Positions 8,706 through 16,772 are shown, counted from the stretch's first letter. The stretch is DNA of 64,000 bases from Actinomycetota bacterium (GCA_020161015.1 JAIUOT010000049.1:1-64000); one strand, 5' to 3'. Translations and numbers: made by a program. The notes: generated by a model from the letters alone, not told the origin.

Positions 8706-9860
8706 ATGACTGAACCGACGGGACCGGGACACCCCGAGCCCCGGAAGCGCGTCCTGTTCCTGTTCTCCGACACCGGTGGCGGGCACCGCTCCGCCACGGA
8801 GGCGATGATCGAGGCCCTGGAGCTGGAGTTCCCGGGACGTTTCGACGCCCGGATGGTCGACTTCTTCCGCGAGTACTACCCGAGCCCGCTGAAGTTCGCA
8901 CCGGAGATCTACCCGCCGATCTCCCGCGTGCCGCAGGCCTGGGGCTTCACCTTCCGGGCCTCCGATGGACGCAACCGCTCGCGCGCGGTCACCCAGATCT
9001 CCTACCCCTACGTCCGCAAGGGCGCCCAGCGGCTGATCCGGGAGAACCCCGCCGACCTGATCGTGTCGGTCCACCCGCTGGTCAACTCCCACCTGATGCG
9101 GGCCATGCGGAAGTCTCCGCGTCCGTACCTCACCGTGGTCACCGACCTGGTCTCCACCCACGCGCTGTGGTTCGACCGGCGCGCCGACCTGGTGGTCGTG
9201 GCGACGGACGAGGCCCGGGAGAAGGCCATCGAGTACGGCATCGCCGAGGGCAACCTGCGGGTGATCGGCCTGCCCGTGGCCGAGCGGTTCACCCACCCGA
9301 TGCCCGACCGCCTCGCCTGGCGGCAGCGGATGGGCTGGCGGACCGACCTGCCGGTGATCCTGCTGGTCGGCGGCGGGGACGGCATGGGCCCGCTGAAGCG
9401 GGTGGCGAAGGCCATCAACGAGGCACGGCTCGACGCCACCCTTGTGGTCATCTGTGGCCGCAACGCCGAGCTGAAGGCGGAGCTCGAGCGCGTGGACTGG
9501 CGGATGCCGGTGCACCTGTACGGCTTCACCACGGAGATGCCCCAGTTCATGGCCGCCTCGGACATGCTCGTCACCAAGGCCGGCCCGGGCACGATCAGCG
9601 AGGCGTTCATCAGCGGCCTGCCGCTGGTGCTGTACGCCCGCCTGCCCGGGCAGGAGGACGGCAACGTGACCTACGTCGAGCAGCTGAAGGCAGGAGTCTG
9701 GGCACCGCGCCCGCGCGAGGTGGTGGCAGCCCTGCGCGACTGGGTCGAGAGCCCCGAGGCGCGCCGGGCCGCCTCCGAGGCCAGCCGGCGGGCCGCCAAG
9801 CCCGACGCCGCGCGCCGCATCGCGCGGCTCATCGCCGACCAGGTCGGCGTTCACGACTGA
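8706..9860 (+). CDS. GT28/MGDG-synthase-like glycosyltransferase
   Basis: 384-aa GT-B enzyme likely adding a sugar to a membrane diacylglycerol or related lipid at the cytoplasmic face. The N-terminal SDTGGGHRSATEAM loop is the MGDG synthase/processive diacylglycerol glucosyltransferase acceptor motif, and MLVTKAGPGTISEAF near the C-terminus is the nucleotide-sugar site shared with MurG. ATG 8706 is preferred, with ACGGAG 6 nt upstream; GTG at 8700 is a possible alternative. It stands alone on the plus strand between a lipoprotein gene and a membrane protein gene, fitting an envelope role. Donor and acceptor are not determinable. Confidence 0.83.
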   Translation: MTEPTGPGHPEPRKRVLFLFSDTGGGHRSATEAMIEALELEFPGRFDARMVDFFREYYPSPLKFAPEIYPPISRVPQAWGFTFRASDGRNRSRAVTQISYPYVRKGAQRLIRENPADLIVSVHPLVNSHLMRAMRKSPRPYLTVVTDLVSTHALWFDRRADLVVVATDEAREKAIEYGIAEGNLRVIGLPVAERFTHPMPDRLAWRQRMGWRTDLPVILLVGGGDGMGPLKRVAKAINEARLDATLVVICGRNAELKAELERVDWRMPVHLYGFTTEMPQFMAASDMLVTKAGPGTISEAFISGLPLVLYARLPGQEDGNVTYVEQLKAGVWAPRPREVVAALRDWVESPEARRAASEASRRAAKPDAARRIARLIADQVGVHD

Positions 9861-9920
9861 CCCGCTCCGGGGCCCGCTGGGCGACCTTGGCCGGATTGGC
9901 TACCCTCGAGGGTCGGACTG

Positions 9921-10715
9921 TTGAGGGATGTGACGCAGGTGCAGGACAAGGGGCACGAGCCCGAGGAGCGGGAGCCGATCAAGGTCACCTTCTCGCTCCC
10001 CCAGATCGCGGGCGGGGCGCTCGCCGCGGCGACCGCTGCGGCGATCGGCTCCCAGCTGGGGGTCGCGGGCACGATCTTCGGTGCCGCGGTGGCGAGCATC
10101 GTCGGCGGTATCGGCGGCACCCTCTACAGCGCCGGGATCGACCGCACGCACCGCCGGGTGACCGAGGCCATCCAGCGCGGGTACGAGAGGGTGCGCACCG
10201 GGGAGGCGGACGGGACGCCGCTCGCCGCCGACGGCGGCGACACGGCGCTGCTCCCGGCCGTCGAGGGTGAGCGGACGGAGATCCTCGACTCGGTCTTCCG
10301 CGCTCCCCGGGACGAGACGGCCCCCGGGACGGCGGCCGGGGCCACCGATGTGCCGCCACCCGGCCGGCGGAGGAGCAGGACCTTCTGGGCGGTGGCGGCG
10401 ATCACCGTGGGATCGATCTTCCTCGTGGCGCTGGCCGCCATCACGGTCGTGGAACTGGGGCTCGGCCGCTCGCTCAGCGGGAACGACGGGACCACCGTTT
10501 CCCAGGTCGTGCCCCGCTCCCGCACGAGCAGCACGCCGACCCCCACTCCGACCGCGACGGTGACGCCGACGCCGACGCCCAGCACGACGGACCCGGCCAC
10601 GCCGACCCCGACCCCGACCCCGACGCCGACTACGACGCCGACCCAGACCGCGCCACCGACCGACGCCCCGACCGGGGCCGCCACCGAGGTGCCGGGCGCG
10701 ACGACGACGCCCTGA
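9921..10715 (+). CDS. hypothetical membrane protein with Thr/Pro repeat tail
   Basis: 264-aa unrecognised protein. Residues about 28-65 form an alanine/glycine-rich hydrophobic hairpin containing GTIFGAAVASIVGGIGGTLYSAGIDR. A cytoplasmic linker follows, then one transmembrane helix around 155-180 and an extracytoplasmic tail of TPTP repeats ending in ATTTP, typical of wall-spanning linkers. TTG 9921 is taken as the start because GAGGG (9908-9912) is suitably spaced; GTG 9930 and GTG 9939 are alternatives. The repeats probably extend through the peptidoglycan. Confidence 0.65.
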   Translation: MRDVTQVQDKGHEPEEREPIKVTFSLPQIAGGALAAATAAAIGSQLGVAGTIFGAAVASIVGGIGGTLYSAGIDRTHRRVTEAIQRGYERVRTGEADGTPLAADGGDTALLPAVEGERTEILDSVFRAPRDETAPGTAAGATDVPPPGRRRSRTFWAVAAITVGSIFLVALAAITVVELGLGRSLSGNDGTTVSQVVPRSRTSSTPTPTPTATVTPTPTPSTTDPATPTPTPTPTPTTTPTQTAPPTDAPTGAATEVPGATTTP

Positions 10716-10782
10716 CCGTTCCGGGGCGACCGTGTCGTGAACCCGTGCCGTCCGACCCGTGCCGTGAACCGGGCGGGGGCGC

Positions 10783-11166
10783 TCAGTCGAAGCTGTTCAC
10801 CATGAACGCCGCCGCCCGGGTGACGTACTCGCGGAACTCCGACAGCTCCGGCTCCGGCAGCGCGAGGGAGTCCAGGGCGGCGTTCATGTGCCGCAGCCAC
10901 CGGTCCCGCATGTCGGGGGTGACGGCGAAGGGCGCGTGACGGATCCGCAGCCGGGGATGCCCCCGGGTGTCGGAGTACGTGTGGGGGCCGCCCCAGTACT
11001 GCTCGAGGAACAGCCGCAGCCGGTCGGCGGCCGGGCCGAGGTCCTCCTCCGGGTAGAGCGCCCGCAGCGGCGGGTCGGACGCGACGCCCCGGTAGAACTC
11101 CGCCACCAGTCGGACGAAGGTCTCGTGGCCGCCGACGCGGTCGTAGAGCGGGGCATCGGGCTGCAT
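10783..11166 (-). CDS. glbO: group II truncated hemoglobin (trHbO)
   Basis: 127-aa 2-on-2 globin binding heme, with roles in O2 handling or peroxide and NO chemistry. The block QYWGGPHTYSDTRGHPRLRIRHAPF is the group II signature, including the Tyr, the conserved glycines and the proximal-side His of RHAPF. Length equals the family. ATG 11166 is preferred; an in-frame GTG at 11184 would add six residues, and neither has a good Shine-Dalgarno. It is divergent from the polysaccharide deacetylase gene. Confidence 0.93.
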   Translation of the reverse strand: MQPDAPLYDRVGGHETFVRLVAEFYRGVASDPPLRALYPEEDLGPAADRLRLFLEQYWGGPHTYSDTRGHPRLRIRHAPFAVTPDMRDRWLRHMNAALDSLALPEPELSEFREYVTRAAAFMVNSFD

Positions 11167-11267
11167 CCGTCCATTCTCACTCACGCCCCGGCGGTCCGGG
11201 AGGCCGGGCACGCGCCGGTGAGCGCCGCGGGCGTGCCCCGGGGGCGGAGGTGATCTACCCTCGAGGC

Positions 11268-12134
11268 ATGTCCAGGCAGTGGCGGTCCGTCGTCGTCCTG
11301 GCAGGGGTCTCGCTGCTCTGCGGCCTGTGGCAGCCGGTTTCCGCGGCCCCTCTGGCCTCGACCACCACCGTGGCCGCCTGGCGTCCGGCCCCCGTCGACG
11401 CGCGCCTGGGCGGCACCGGGCTCCCGGCCGCCGTGGACGGCGCTCCGGCGCTGGTCGCCGACCCGACGCCGGACCCCGGCGCGGCACCGGCCGACGACAC
11501 CGCACCGGTTGCCGGCCAGGGGCCGGTGGACTGCGCGAAGCTCGCGTGCGTCGCGCTGACGCTCGACGACGGCCCGGTCGGCGGTACGTCGCACCTGCTC
11601 GACCTGCTGCGGCGCAAGGACGCGAGGGTGACCTTCTTCGTGCTCGGCGAGCACGCTCGGGCCCATCCCGGCATCGTCCGCCGGATGGTCGCCGACGGGC
11701 ACGCCGTGGGCAACCACTCCTGGAACCACCCGCAGTTCTGGCACCTGTCCCGGAAGCAGGTGCGCTCCCAGCTCGCCCGCACCGACGCCGTGCTGACGCG
11801 GATCACCGGCACGCGGCCGCGGCTCGTCCGCCCGCCGTTCGGCCAGGTGGACGGGGACGTGCGGGCAGTGGCGAGGGCGCGCGGGCAGGCGCTCGTGCTC
11901 TGGAACGTCGACCCGCTGGACTGGAAGGACCACACGGCGTCCACCGTTGCCCGGCGCGTGGTCGCGCACGCCCGGCGCGGGTCGATCATCCTCACCCACG
12001 ACGTGTGGCCCAGCACCCGCCACGCCTACGCCCGGATCATCGACGGGCTGAGGGCGAAGGGGTTCACGCTGGTCACCGTCCCCGAACTGCTCGGGTCCTC
12101 GCCGAAGCCGGGGCGGGTCTACACCCGGGGCTGA
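11268..12134 (+). CDS. secreted polysaccharide deacetylase (NodB domain)
   Basis: 288-aa exported protein with an N-terminal signal peptide (VVVLAGVSLLCGLWQPVSAAP), an Ala/Pro linker to about residue 85 and a complete CE4 NodB domain. It has LTLDDGP (catalytic and metal Asp), HSWNH (metal histidines), RPPFGQ, DPLDWKD and ILTHD with the catalytic His. It probably deacetylates N-acetyl sugars in peptidoglycan or wall glycan. TACCCT (11256-11261) ends 6 nt before ATG, so the transcript is probably leaderless. Confidence 0.92.
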   Translation: MSRQWRSVVVLAGVSLLCGLWQPVSAAPLASTTTVAAWRPAPVDARLGGTGLPAAVDGAPALVADPTPDPGAAPADDTAPVAGQGPVDCAKLACVALTLDDGPVGGTSHLLDLLRRKDARVTFFVLGEHARAHPGIVRRMVADGHAVGNHSWNHPQFWHLSRKQVRSQLARTDAVLTRITGTRPRLVRPPFGQVDGDVRAVARARGQALVLWNVDPLDWKDHTASTVARRVVAHARRGSIILTHDVWPSTRHAYARIIDGLRAKGFTLVTVPELLGSSPKPGRVYTRG

Positions 12135-12161
12135 CCGGCCGTCCCGCCCGGACCCGCACCC

Positions 12162-13511
12162 TCAGCGGCGCTGGTAGCGGGCGAGCGCCTCGAGGCGCTC
12201 TGCGGCGTGGTCGAGGATGGGGCGCGGGTACCCGCGCGCGTAGCCGTCCGCGACGTCCCACGGCCGGTGCACCGCAGCCCCCCGGACGTGGGCCAGCTCC
12301 GGCACCCAGCGACGGACGTAGTCGCCGTGCGGGTCGAACTTCTCGCCCTGCGTGACGGGGTTGAAGACCCGGAAGTAGGGGGCCGCATCCGTGCCGGTGC
12401 CGGCCGTCCACTGCCAGCCGTGCGTGTTGGAGGCGAGGTCGCCGTCGATCAGGTGGTCGAGGAAATGGCGGGCGCCGACCGGCCACCACAGGTGCAGGTC
12501 CTTGGTGAGGAAGCTCGCCGTGATCATCCTCACCCGGTTGTGCATCCAGCCGGTGGCGAGGAGCTGACGCATGCCGGCGTCGACGACCGGGAAGCCGGTG
12601 CGCCCGTCCCGCCAGGCCTCGAAGCCCTCGCCGGGCTCGTCGTAGGCCACGCCGAGCGGGTTCAGGTCGCCGGCCAGCGACGCCGGGTGGCGGTGCAGCA
12701 CGTCGGCGTAGAACTCCCGCCACGCCAGCTCTGCGGTGAACCGCTCGACGGCCTTTCCGGTGCGTCCCTGCAGGTCGGCGAGCAGCGTCCGCGGGTGCAC
12801 CACGCCGAACTTCAGGTACGGCGAGAGCCGGGACGTCGCGGCCAGGTCGGGGCGGTCGCGGTCGGTGTCGTAGCCGGCCAGCCCCGATCCGAGGAACTCC
12901 GCCCACCGGGCCCGGGCGGCGTCCTCGCCCGCGGGGGGGAGGGGGATCGGGCACGCGGCCAGCGCGGCGTCCACCCGGCGCCAGGCCGCGGGATCGCCGT
13001 CGGCGGCCAGGAGACGGACGCCGTCCGGTTCCACCGCCGGGCCCCGCCAGCCGTGCTCGCGCCACGCCCTGAGGAACGGCGTGAAGACCTTGTAGCCCTC
13101 TCCCGACTGGTTCACCACCCGTCCGGGGGTGACGGCGTAGGGCGAGCCGGTCTCCACCCAGTCGACGCCCGCCGCCGCGAGGGTCGCGCGCACGGCCGCG
13201 TCGCGCGCCGCGCCGCCGGGCTCGGTCTCGGTCGACACGTGGACCGACGCCGCCCCGACCTCGCGCACCAGCTCCGGGATCACCGTGGCCGGGTCGCCCG
13301 CGCGCAGGCACAGCCGTCCCTCATACGACGCGTCCAGGGCCCGCAGCGTGGCGGCCAGCCAGCCCTGGCGCACCGGTCCGGCCGTGTCGAAGAAGGCGGG
13401 GTCGAGCACGAATACCGGCAGCACGTCGCCGTGGGTGGCCGCCGCACCGAGCGCGGGGTGGTCGGCCCGGCGCAGGTCGCGTCGCAGCCACAGGACGGCG
13501 GGGGCGCTCAC
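12162..13511 (-). CDS. phr: deoxyribodipyrimidine photolyase
   Basis: 449-aa FAD and light-dependent repair enzyme for cyclobutane pyrimidine dimers. The N-terminal antenna domain starts AVLWLRRDLRRADHPAL. The C-terminal FAD domain has the conserved WREFYADVLHRHPA, TGWMHNRVRMITASFLTKDL and WQWTAGTGTDAAPYFRVFNPVTQGEKFD regions. The GTG start overlaps by 4 nt the stop of a 16-codon ORF that itself carries a leaderless-type promoter (see next entry), so expression may be coupled to it. Length is normal for class I photolyases. Confidence 0.93.
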   Translation of the reverse strand: MSAPAVLWLRRDLRRADHPALGAAATHGDVLPVFVLDPAFFDTAGPVRQGWLAATLRALDASYEGRLCLRAGDPATVIPELVREVGAASVHVSTETEPGGAARDAAVRATLAAAGVDWVETGSPYAVTPGRVVNQSGEGYKVFTPFLRAWREHGWRGPAVEPDGVRLLAADGDPAAWRRVDAALAACPIPLPPAGEDAARARWAEFLGSGLAGYDTDRDRPDLAATSRLSPYLKFGVVHPRTLLADLQGRTGKAVERFTAELAWREFYADVLHRHPASLAGDLNPLGVAYDEPGEGFEAWRDGRTGFPVVDAGMRQLLATGWMHNRVRMITASFLTKDLHLWWPVGARHFLDHLIDGDLASNTHGWQWTAGTGTDAAPYFRVFNPVTQGEKFDPHGDYVRRWVPELAHVRGAAVHRPWDVADGYARGYPRPILDHAAERLEALARYQRR

Positions 13512-13558
13512 CGTCCGCGCCTGCGGGGCGGACGCGAGGGAGCAGGGGAACCGGTCAT
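13508..13558 (-). CDS. possible 16-codon leader ORF before photolyase
   Basis: On the minus strand an ATG at 13558 opens a 16-residue, Pro/Arg-rich reading frame (MTGSPAPSRPPRRRGR) whose TGA overlaps the photolyase GTG as GTGA. A TAGCAT box (13566-13571) ends 7 nt before this ATG, the same geometry as at many real starts in this window, while the photolyase start itself has no box or Shine-Dalgarno. This suggests the photolyase mRNA begins at this small ORF and that photolyase is translated by termination-reinitiation. Seen only as sequence geometry. Confidence 0.4.
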   Translation of the reverse strand: MTGSPAPSRPPRRRGR

Positions 13559-13678
13559 CCCCGCCATGCTAGGTGAGGGCCCGACACCCGGCCAGACCGC
13601 CCGCCGATCGCCGCCCGTCCCCCGGCCCCACCCGTCCCCCGGTCCCACCCGTCCCACCCATCGCGTTCGCCACCGATC

Positions 13679-13716
13679 GCAACCCTCGCTGCCGGAGTTC
13701 CGGTAGCGGGAGTTGC
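13679..13716. repeat. family A palindromic repeat, copy A1
   Basis: 38-bp imperfect palindrome (arms begin gcaac and end gttgc, centre gagttc) between phr and the Crp/Fnr gene, followed by cggcagcaaac and flanked by GTCCCACCC-type runs on the left. It is the most degenerate full copy; others are at 26472, 26704, 44169 and 44806. It could fold into a long hairpin on either strand. Confidence 0.8.
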
Positions 13717-13784
13717 GATCGGCAGCAAACGGCAGCGGGGGACGGGCCGGGCGGGCGAGTGGGGCGGGCGGGCGCGCGGGCGGG

Positions 13785-14534
13785 TCAGCCGACCACGCCG
13801 AGGGACGGGGTGGTCGCGACGAGGTCGTCGGCCTCGGGCGGGGTCTGCGGAGTGCTCGGCACGGCCTCCCCGCGCACGCGCTTGGCGATCCGGCTCAGGG
13901 CCACGTCGGTGATGTTCAGGTAACTGGCCAGGTCGCGCTGGGTGACCCGTTGCACCAGGCCGGGGTGCTCGCGCAGCAGGCTGCGGTAGCGCTGCTCCGG
14001 CGTGCTGCGCAGCCACCCGGCGTCCGCCTGGAGCGTGGTGGCGTGCATCAGCGCGATCGTCGTGGTCAGCCGGGCCCACTGGAGGTGCTGGGTGCTGAGG
14101 TGCTCGATCACCCGGTAATTCACCCTCAGCAGCAGGCTGGGCTCGATGGCGGTGATCGTGTGGGTGGACTCCGCCTCGACCGCCGCGCGCAGCGTCTCGG
14201 CGCGCGGATGGAGGCCGCGCGCGGCGACCCGGCGCACGCCGTCGCTGCCCAGCGCGGACATCGAGGCGAGCACGTCGCCCTCCTCGGGGAAGAAGACCGT
14301 GGTCATCCGGTCGCCCTCGGACGGCATCTGGGCCTTGAACAGCCCGCGCTGCACGAAGTAGATGTACGGGTGGTGCTCGCCGACCCGGAACAGCACGGCC
14401 CCGGGCTCCACGCGGAGTACACGGACGTTGGTCCCGAAGAGGTCCCACTGCGGCAATTCGCAGCCGGCGTAGGCCTCGAGCAGGAGCCTGAGGCTCCGCA
14501 TCGCGTGACCGGTGACCGCACCCTCGGCGTTCAT
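13785..14534 (-). CDS. Crp/Fnr family transcriptional regulator
   Basis: 249-aa DNA-binding regulator. Residues about 30-120 form the cyclic-nucleotide-binding-like barrel (PGAVLFRVGEHHPYIYFVQRGLFKAQ). The C-terminal winged helix contains VTQRDLASYLNITDVALSRIAKRVRGE as helix-turn-helix. Only one cysteine is present near the N-terminus, so it cannot bind an FNR-type 4Fe-4S cluster; it is closer to Dnr/NnrR-like or effector-binding members. ATG 14534 has GAGGAGG 5 nt upstream; an in-frame GTG at 14552 is less likely. An FNR-like palindrome lies 72 nt upstream, suggesting autoregulation. Confidence 0.88.
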   Translation of the reverse strand: MNAEGAVTGHAMRSLRLLLEAYAGCELPQWDLFGTNVRVLRVEPGAVLFRVGEHHPYIYFVQRGLFKAQMPSEGDRMTTVFFPEEGDVLASMSALGSDGVRRVAARGLHPRAETLRAAVEAESTHTITAIEPSLLLRVNYRVIEHLSTQHLQWARLTTTIALMHATTLQADAGWLRSTPEQRYRSLLREHPGLVQRVTQRDLASYLNITDVALSRIAKRVRGEAVPSTPQTPPEADDLVATTPSLGVVG

Positions 14535-14605
14535 CTGTTCCTCCTCGCCCACCCGGGATGAAGGGGCACCCCGGCTACGCAGTTCTCGCTACACCCCGCG
14601 AGGAA

Positions 14606-14619
14606 TTGATCCAGGTCAA
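14606..14619. promoter_or_regulatory. FNR/CRP-type box upstream of the regulator gene
   Basis: The 14-mer TTGATCCAGGTCAA differs from the FNR-type consensus TTGAT-N4-ATCAA by one base. On the regulator's strand its TTGACC half could double as a -35 element, so binding would repress the gene. It lies 72-85 nt before the ATG at 14534. Confidence 0.55.
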
Positions 14620-14639
14620 GCCCTCGTGCGGTGGCTTTG

Positions 14640-15040
14640 ACAAAGGTTAGTCCCTCATTGGCCCACACATCGCTCGTCGGGCAAGGTTTGAGCGATACCT
14701 GGAGGGGTTTGGGCTTGTCGGCCGCTGTACGAGGGGGTTTTCGTACGGTCGCCGCCGGTCCGTCGAGCAGGCCAGGGACGGTCGATCGGACGCGTGGATG
14801 GGGCCCACGTCCGCGGGATCGCCCCTGCGAGGGCCTGCACGGGTGCAGGCACGGCGACGTGGCGCTGCCCGAACCTCGCGAGGTGTCGCAGAGGGGTAAC
14901 GACAAACAGGACTGGCCGCGGTGGCGTCGCACGGTGACGGCACGCGGGCTGCGGGGTGCAGGAAGCCCACCGGGTAGGGGCCCGGCCGGGCGGGTTCCGC
15001 CGGAGTTCTGCCAGAAGCCCGCGAGGGTTTCGGCGGACGC
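14640..15040. other. intergenic region without recognisable gene
   Basis: About 400 bases with reading frames in several phases, none of which has protein-like composition or a ribosome site. Two perfect small hairpins are visible: GTACGA/TCGTAC around 14727-14747 and CCTGCA/TGCAGG around 14834-14851. No known RNA family could be recognised. It may contain upstream regulatory sequence for the small RNA that follows. Confidence 0.5.
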
Positions 15041-15041
15041 G

Positions 15042-15047
15042 GATAAT
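15042..15047 (+). promoter_or_regulatory. -10 element (GATAAT) for a small RNA
   Basis: GATAAT matches the sigma-A -10 consensus at 5 of 6 positions. No clear -35 is seen at 17-19 nt. It precedes no start codon but sits about 7 nt before the inferred 5' end of the structured RNA that ends at 15256. Confidence 0.5.
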
Positions 15048-15053
15048 GTGCCC

Positions 15054-15256
15054 TGGGTTCGCACCTCCGGGTGCCGGCTGCGCCGGCTCACGGGGGAGGC
15101 GGTCCTGTCGGTCGAAAGCTCTCGGCGTCGTTTCGGCCTGGAGGGGTGGCGGCCCTTCCTCGATCGATCGGTGCCGGGTAGCGAACTGAGCTCGGCTCCC
15201 CAATTGAGCCGGTTCGCGGGTGGGCGCCCGGGCTTCGGTCCGGGCGTCCGCTTTTT
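15054..15256 (+). ncRNA. candidate structured small RNA, about 200 nt
   Basis: A plus-strand segment bounded by a GATAAT -10 and an intrinsic terminator, with no convincing ORF. It is a chain of strong local hairpins: GCACC-TCCG-GGTGC (15061-15074), a GCCGGC repeat stem, GGTCGAAA pairing TTTCGGCC (15110-15117 with 15131-15138), GGAGGGG pairing CCCTTCC (15140-15159), GCGAAC/GTTCGC enclosing GGCTC/GAGCC (15181-15217), then the terminator. It lacks the conserved motifs of RNase P RNA, tmRNA and SRP RNA. The serial hairpins are unlike the single rod of 6S RNA. The 5' end is inferred. Confidence 0.5.
15222..15256 (+). terminator. Rho-independent terminator with TTCG loop
   Basis: A 12-bp GC stem (15222-15233 with 15238-15249, including two G-U pairs) is closed by a TTCG tetraloop and followed by GC and five T residues (15252-15256). 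This is the only T5 run I noticed in the window, and no plus-strand protein gene ends here. Confidence 0.85.
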
Positions 15257-15372
15257 GCGTCCGGACGTGTCAGGGACGGGTCGGACGGCGTCCCGGTCGG
15301 GCGGCGAATTCATCACCGCGGACTCCGGCCGTCCCCTCCGTGGGTGCTCGCGCGGTCGCGGCCGGACGGGGC

Positions 15373-15783
15373 TCAGCCCAGCGGCACGAGGTTGCGGACG
15401 ACGGCGAACGCCACCGCCGCGACGCCCAGCGCGGCGTACCACGCGCGCTGGTCGGCCAGCCGTCCCCGCGGGCGCGGCACACTGCCGCCGAGGAGTTCGA
15501 CCACCCAGAACACGCATGCGACCGCGAGCCCGGCGAGAATCAGAAACACGAATTGATTGGCTGCCCAGGCGGCCGCGAAATCGCCCTGAAGCAGGTGCGC
15601 GCCCATCGTCGTCGCTCCGCAGAATGGACACAACGTGTGGGTGAGATAGCGCCACGGACACGGAATCCCGAACCCGCTGAAGGCGTAGACAGCGCTCAGG
15701 CCGAGCCCCACCGCGCCGAAGGCTGCGGCGGATTTCAGTGCCGTGCGGGCACCGGTCGCTTCGTGGGCGCGGAAATGCGGCAC
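15373..15783 (-). CDS. DUF2752 membrane protein
   Basis: 136-aa protein with three to four hydrophobic segments and the DUF2752 signature: GIPCPWRYLTHTLCPFCGATTMGAHLLQGD, i.e. CPW plus CPFCG cysteines and TMG, then an FxAAWAANQFVF helix. Function is unknown. The GTG start has CATAAT (15790-15795) 6 nt upstream and no Shine-Dalgarno, so it is probably leaderless. It is divergent from an RDD-family gene; the DUF2752/RDD pairing recurs in actinobacteria. Confidence 0.85.
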   Translation of the reverse strand: MPHFRAHEATGARTALKSAAAFGAVGLGLSAVYAFSGFGIPCPWRYLTHTLCPFCGATTMGAHLLQGDFAAAWAANQFVFLILAGLAVACVFWVVELLGGSVPRPRGRLADQRAWYAALGVAAVAFAVVRNLVPLG

Positions 15784-15861
15784 GCCGTCATTATGACCCC
15801 ATACCCTCTGGGGGCCCGACGGCCCTAGTATCAGGATCACCATTCCAACCAGGGAGAGAGC

Positions 15862-16626
15862 ATGTCCGACCAGAACTCGACCACGCCGGACCCGAGCGAC
15901 GCTGTTCCCGGCTACCAGCCTCCTTCGGCCTCGGAGCCGGCCGCGCCCGCCACGCCGCCCGCCTACACGCCCCCGCCGGCCTTCACCCCGCCGCCCGCCG
16001 CTGAGCCGCCGGCCTACACGCCGCCGCCCGCGCCGACGGGTGGCTACGAGCCGCCCGCCGCCGGTGGGTACGCTCCGCCGCCCACGCCCGGGTACCCGGA
16101 GCCCCCGGCCGCCTTCCCGCCGCCCCCGCCCGGGCAATTCGGCGCTCCGCAGCCGCCGTACCCCGTGGCCCCGGCCGCGGCCACGTCCGTGACCGGCGCC
16201 CCGCTGGCCGACTGGCCCAAGCGCGCGCTCGGCGGCCTGATCGACTACGTGGCCGCAGGCGTCGTGATCGGCATCGTCACCGGCATCCTGACCAACATCT
16301 CCTACTGGCTCGGGACCACCGTGCAGTGGGTGCTGATCCTGGGCTGGTACGCCTACCTCGGCTACAAGAGCGGCACCACCGGTGTGACCTTCGGCCGCAG
16401 CCTGGCCAAGACCAAGCTGATCAGCGCCGAGACCGGCCAGCCGATCGGCGTCACGAACGGCATCGTCCGCCAGCTGGCGCACATCGTCGACACGATCATC
16501 TGCTACATCGGCTGGCTGTTCCCGCTGTGGGACGCGCAGAAGCAGACGCTCGCTGACAAGATCATGAAGACCGTGGTCATCGACAACTCCGCCGACCCGA
16601 ACGCCAGCACCTACAACTGGGGCTGA
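15862..16626 (+). CDS. RDD family membrane protein with Pro-rich N-terminus
   Basis: 254-aa protein. Residues 1-115 are a cytoplasmic Pro/Ala/Tyr-rich low-complexity region with PPAYTPPP-type repeats. Residues 118-250 form an RDD domain, with WPKRALGGLIDYVA carrying the Arg and Asp of the family, three transmembrane helices, and GVTFGRSLAKTKLIS. RDD proteins are membrane proteins of varied or unknown function, some ion-transporting. GGGAGAGAG directly precedes ATG; a TAGTAT -10 is at 15826-15831. Confidence 0.87.
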   Translation: MSDQNSTTPDPSDAVPGYQPPSASEPAAPATPPAYTPPPAFTPPPAAEPPAYTPPPAPTGGYEPPAAGGYAPPPTPGYPEPPAAFPPPPPGQFGAPQPPYPVAPAAATSVTGAPLADWPKRALGGLIDYVAAGVVIGIVTGILTNISYWLGTTVQWVLILGWYAYLGYKSGTTGVTFGRSLAKTKLISAETGQPIGVTNGIVRQLAHIVDTIICYIGWLFPLWDAQKQTLADKIMKTVVIDNSADPNASTYNWG

Positions 16627-16772
16627 CCGACAGCGCACCACAGGCAGGCCGGGACGTGATCGTCCCGGCCTGTCGCGCGTCCGGGCGCGGCCTGCCAACC
16701 CGGTGACCGCGTCCCGCTCGGGACGCTGGCCGGCCCGCAGTCGTGGGTCGGCCCCCTGGGCCGCGTCCTCCG

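Noticed and set aside
15051-15080. tRNA T-arm-like GGTTCGCACC
   Set aside because: Stem and flanking acceptor sequences do not form a cloverleaf; it is part of a different hairpin.
15042-15256. 6S, RNase P or tmRNA identity for the small RNA
   Set aside because: The GAGGAAAGUCC-type RNase P core, tmRNA T-arm and 6S single-rod fold are all missing.
14631-15644. 337-aa plus-strand frame over the intergenic region
   Set aside because: No ribosome site, Arg-rich shadow composition, crosses the terminator at 15256 and runs into the antisense of DUF2752.
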